Positions 37,700-38,077 of a stretch of DNA of 38,077 bases are shown in pieces (position 1 is the first letter of the stretch; each line of letters begins with the position of its first letter). The position numbers were made by a program, and so were the translations under genes. Source of the DNA: Rhodobacteraceae bacterium WD3A24 (GTDB lineage Bacteria > Pseudomonadota > Alphaproteobacteria > Rhodobacterales > Rhodobacteraceae); NCBI GenBank assembly GCA_002967695.1, contig PUHN01000036.1:1-38077 (forward strand), written 5' to 3'. The notes under the pieces are model-generated. The model worked only from the letters and a program-made list of their open reading frames with translations, searched no databases and was not told where the DNA came from.

Positions 37700-37726
37700 G
37701 ACGGGGGCGTCGGGCACGCCCTCGTC
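37700..37726 (+). terminator. Hairpin after gltB
   Basis: GACGGGGGCGT (37700-37710) pairs with ACGCCCTCGTC (37716-37726), 11 bp with one G-U, around the loop CGGGC. It lies 8 bp after the gltB stop, in the gap between convergent genes, so a transcription-ending role is likely. No U-run follows. Confidence 0.55.
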
Positions 37727-37792
37727 GCCCGGCCGATGCGCCTTCGAGGCCCCCGGCCGGCACCCCCCTTACAAGGCCGTCAGGAGAGCCGA

Positions 37793-38077
37793 TCAGGCAT
37801 CCTGCGCCTCGGCGGGTCTGATCTTGATTTTTGTGAGTCTGTTTTCCTCTCGGGCGGCGACTTCGAAGCGGAATCCGTGGAAGGCGAAGACCTGTCCCTT
37901 CTCCGGGATTGTCTGGGCCTCGTGGATGACGAGGCCGGCGAGGGTGTTGGCCTCGTCATCGGGCAGTGTCCAGTCGGTGGCGCGGTTGAAGTCGCGGATG
38001 GTCATGGCGCCGTCGGCGATGACGTCGCCGGTCTCGGTGCGGGTCAGCGGGCTGCGGCGGGCCGGGTCGAACTCGTC
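37793..38077 (-). CDS. HlyC/CorC-family transporter, C-terminal fragment (5' part beyond window)
   Basis: The frame is open to the right edge, so only the last 94 residues are seen. They match the CorC_HlyC transporter-associated C-terminal domain: 'DGAMTIRDFNRATDWTLPDDEANTLAG' followed by 'IPEKGQVFAFHGFRFEV' and the closing beta-strand 'LTKIKI'. This domain ends CNNM/CorC-type membrane proteins carrying a DUF21 and two CBS domains, linked to divalent cation efflux. It is convergent with gltB. Confidence 0.85.
   Translation of the reverse strand, partial: DEFDPARRSPLTRTETGDVIADGAMTIRDFNRATDWTLPDDEANTLAGLVIHEAQTIPEKGQVFAFHGFRFEVAAREENRLTKIKIRPAEAQDA

Overview
The window is a high-GC stretch of chromosome from an alphaproteobacterium, most likely of the Rhodobacterales (Rhodobacteraceae/Paracoccaceae). 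The protein families point there: an ExbB-like channel paired with a coiled-coil peptidoglycan-anchor protein, a DUF2125 protein, an NDUFA9-type SDR, mreBCD-mrdA-rodA followed by ghrA, and gltD/gltB. So does the strong G/C bias at third codon positions. Almost everything reads as vertically inherited core genome. I see no insertion sequence, prophage, integrase, CRISPR array or rRNA operon.

Left part (1-9622): a minus-strand pair encodes a proton-channel protein (ExbB/MotA/TolQ family) and its putative MotB/TolR-like partner. The partner is cut by the window edge and carries an in-frame array of 96-bp repeats. Next come a ChaC-type gamma-glutamylcyclotransferase, a divergent DUF2125 protein, recQ with yggT upstream, yaaA, and a soluble-looking hybrid sensor kinase with two receiver domains.

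Centre (9763-21861): a very large periplasmic alpha-2-macroglobulin with a CxEQ thioester is translationally coupled to penicillin-binding protein 1C and followed by a DUF2905 membrane protein. A convergent G/C-homopolymer intergenic region separates these from a minus-strand marR-maiA-thiolase operon. Divergent from marR is leuA. It is preceded by a 28-codon leucine-rich leader ORF and competing RNA helices, which look like a leucine attenuator. The placement of the -10 box suggests that the leader mRNA may begin at its own AUG.

Right part (22033-38077): the elongasome operon mreB-mreC-mreD-mrdA(PBP2)-rodA continues by a 4-nt overlap into ghrA (glyoxylate/hydroxypyruvate reductase). Then come a minus-strand tRNA-Leu(CAG) with its own promoter, an NDUFA9-family SDR, and uppP (undecaprenyl-diphosphatase). 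Last is the glutamate synthase locus gltD - GFA-family gene - gltB, convergent with the 3' end of a HlyC/CorC-family gene at the right edge.

Taken together the window is rich in envelope functions: lipid-carrier recycling (UppP), lateral wall synthesis (MreBCD/PBP2/RodA), repair or defence at the wall (A2M/PBP1C) and a cell-wall-anchored proton motor. Around these are amino-acid and nitrogen metabolism genes (leuA, gltBD, maiA/thiolase).
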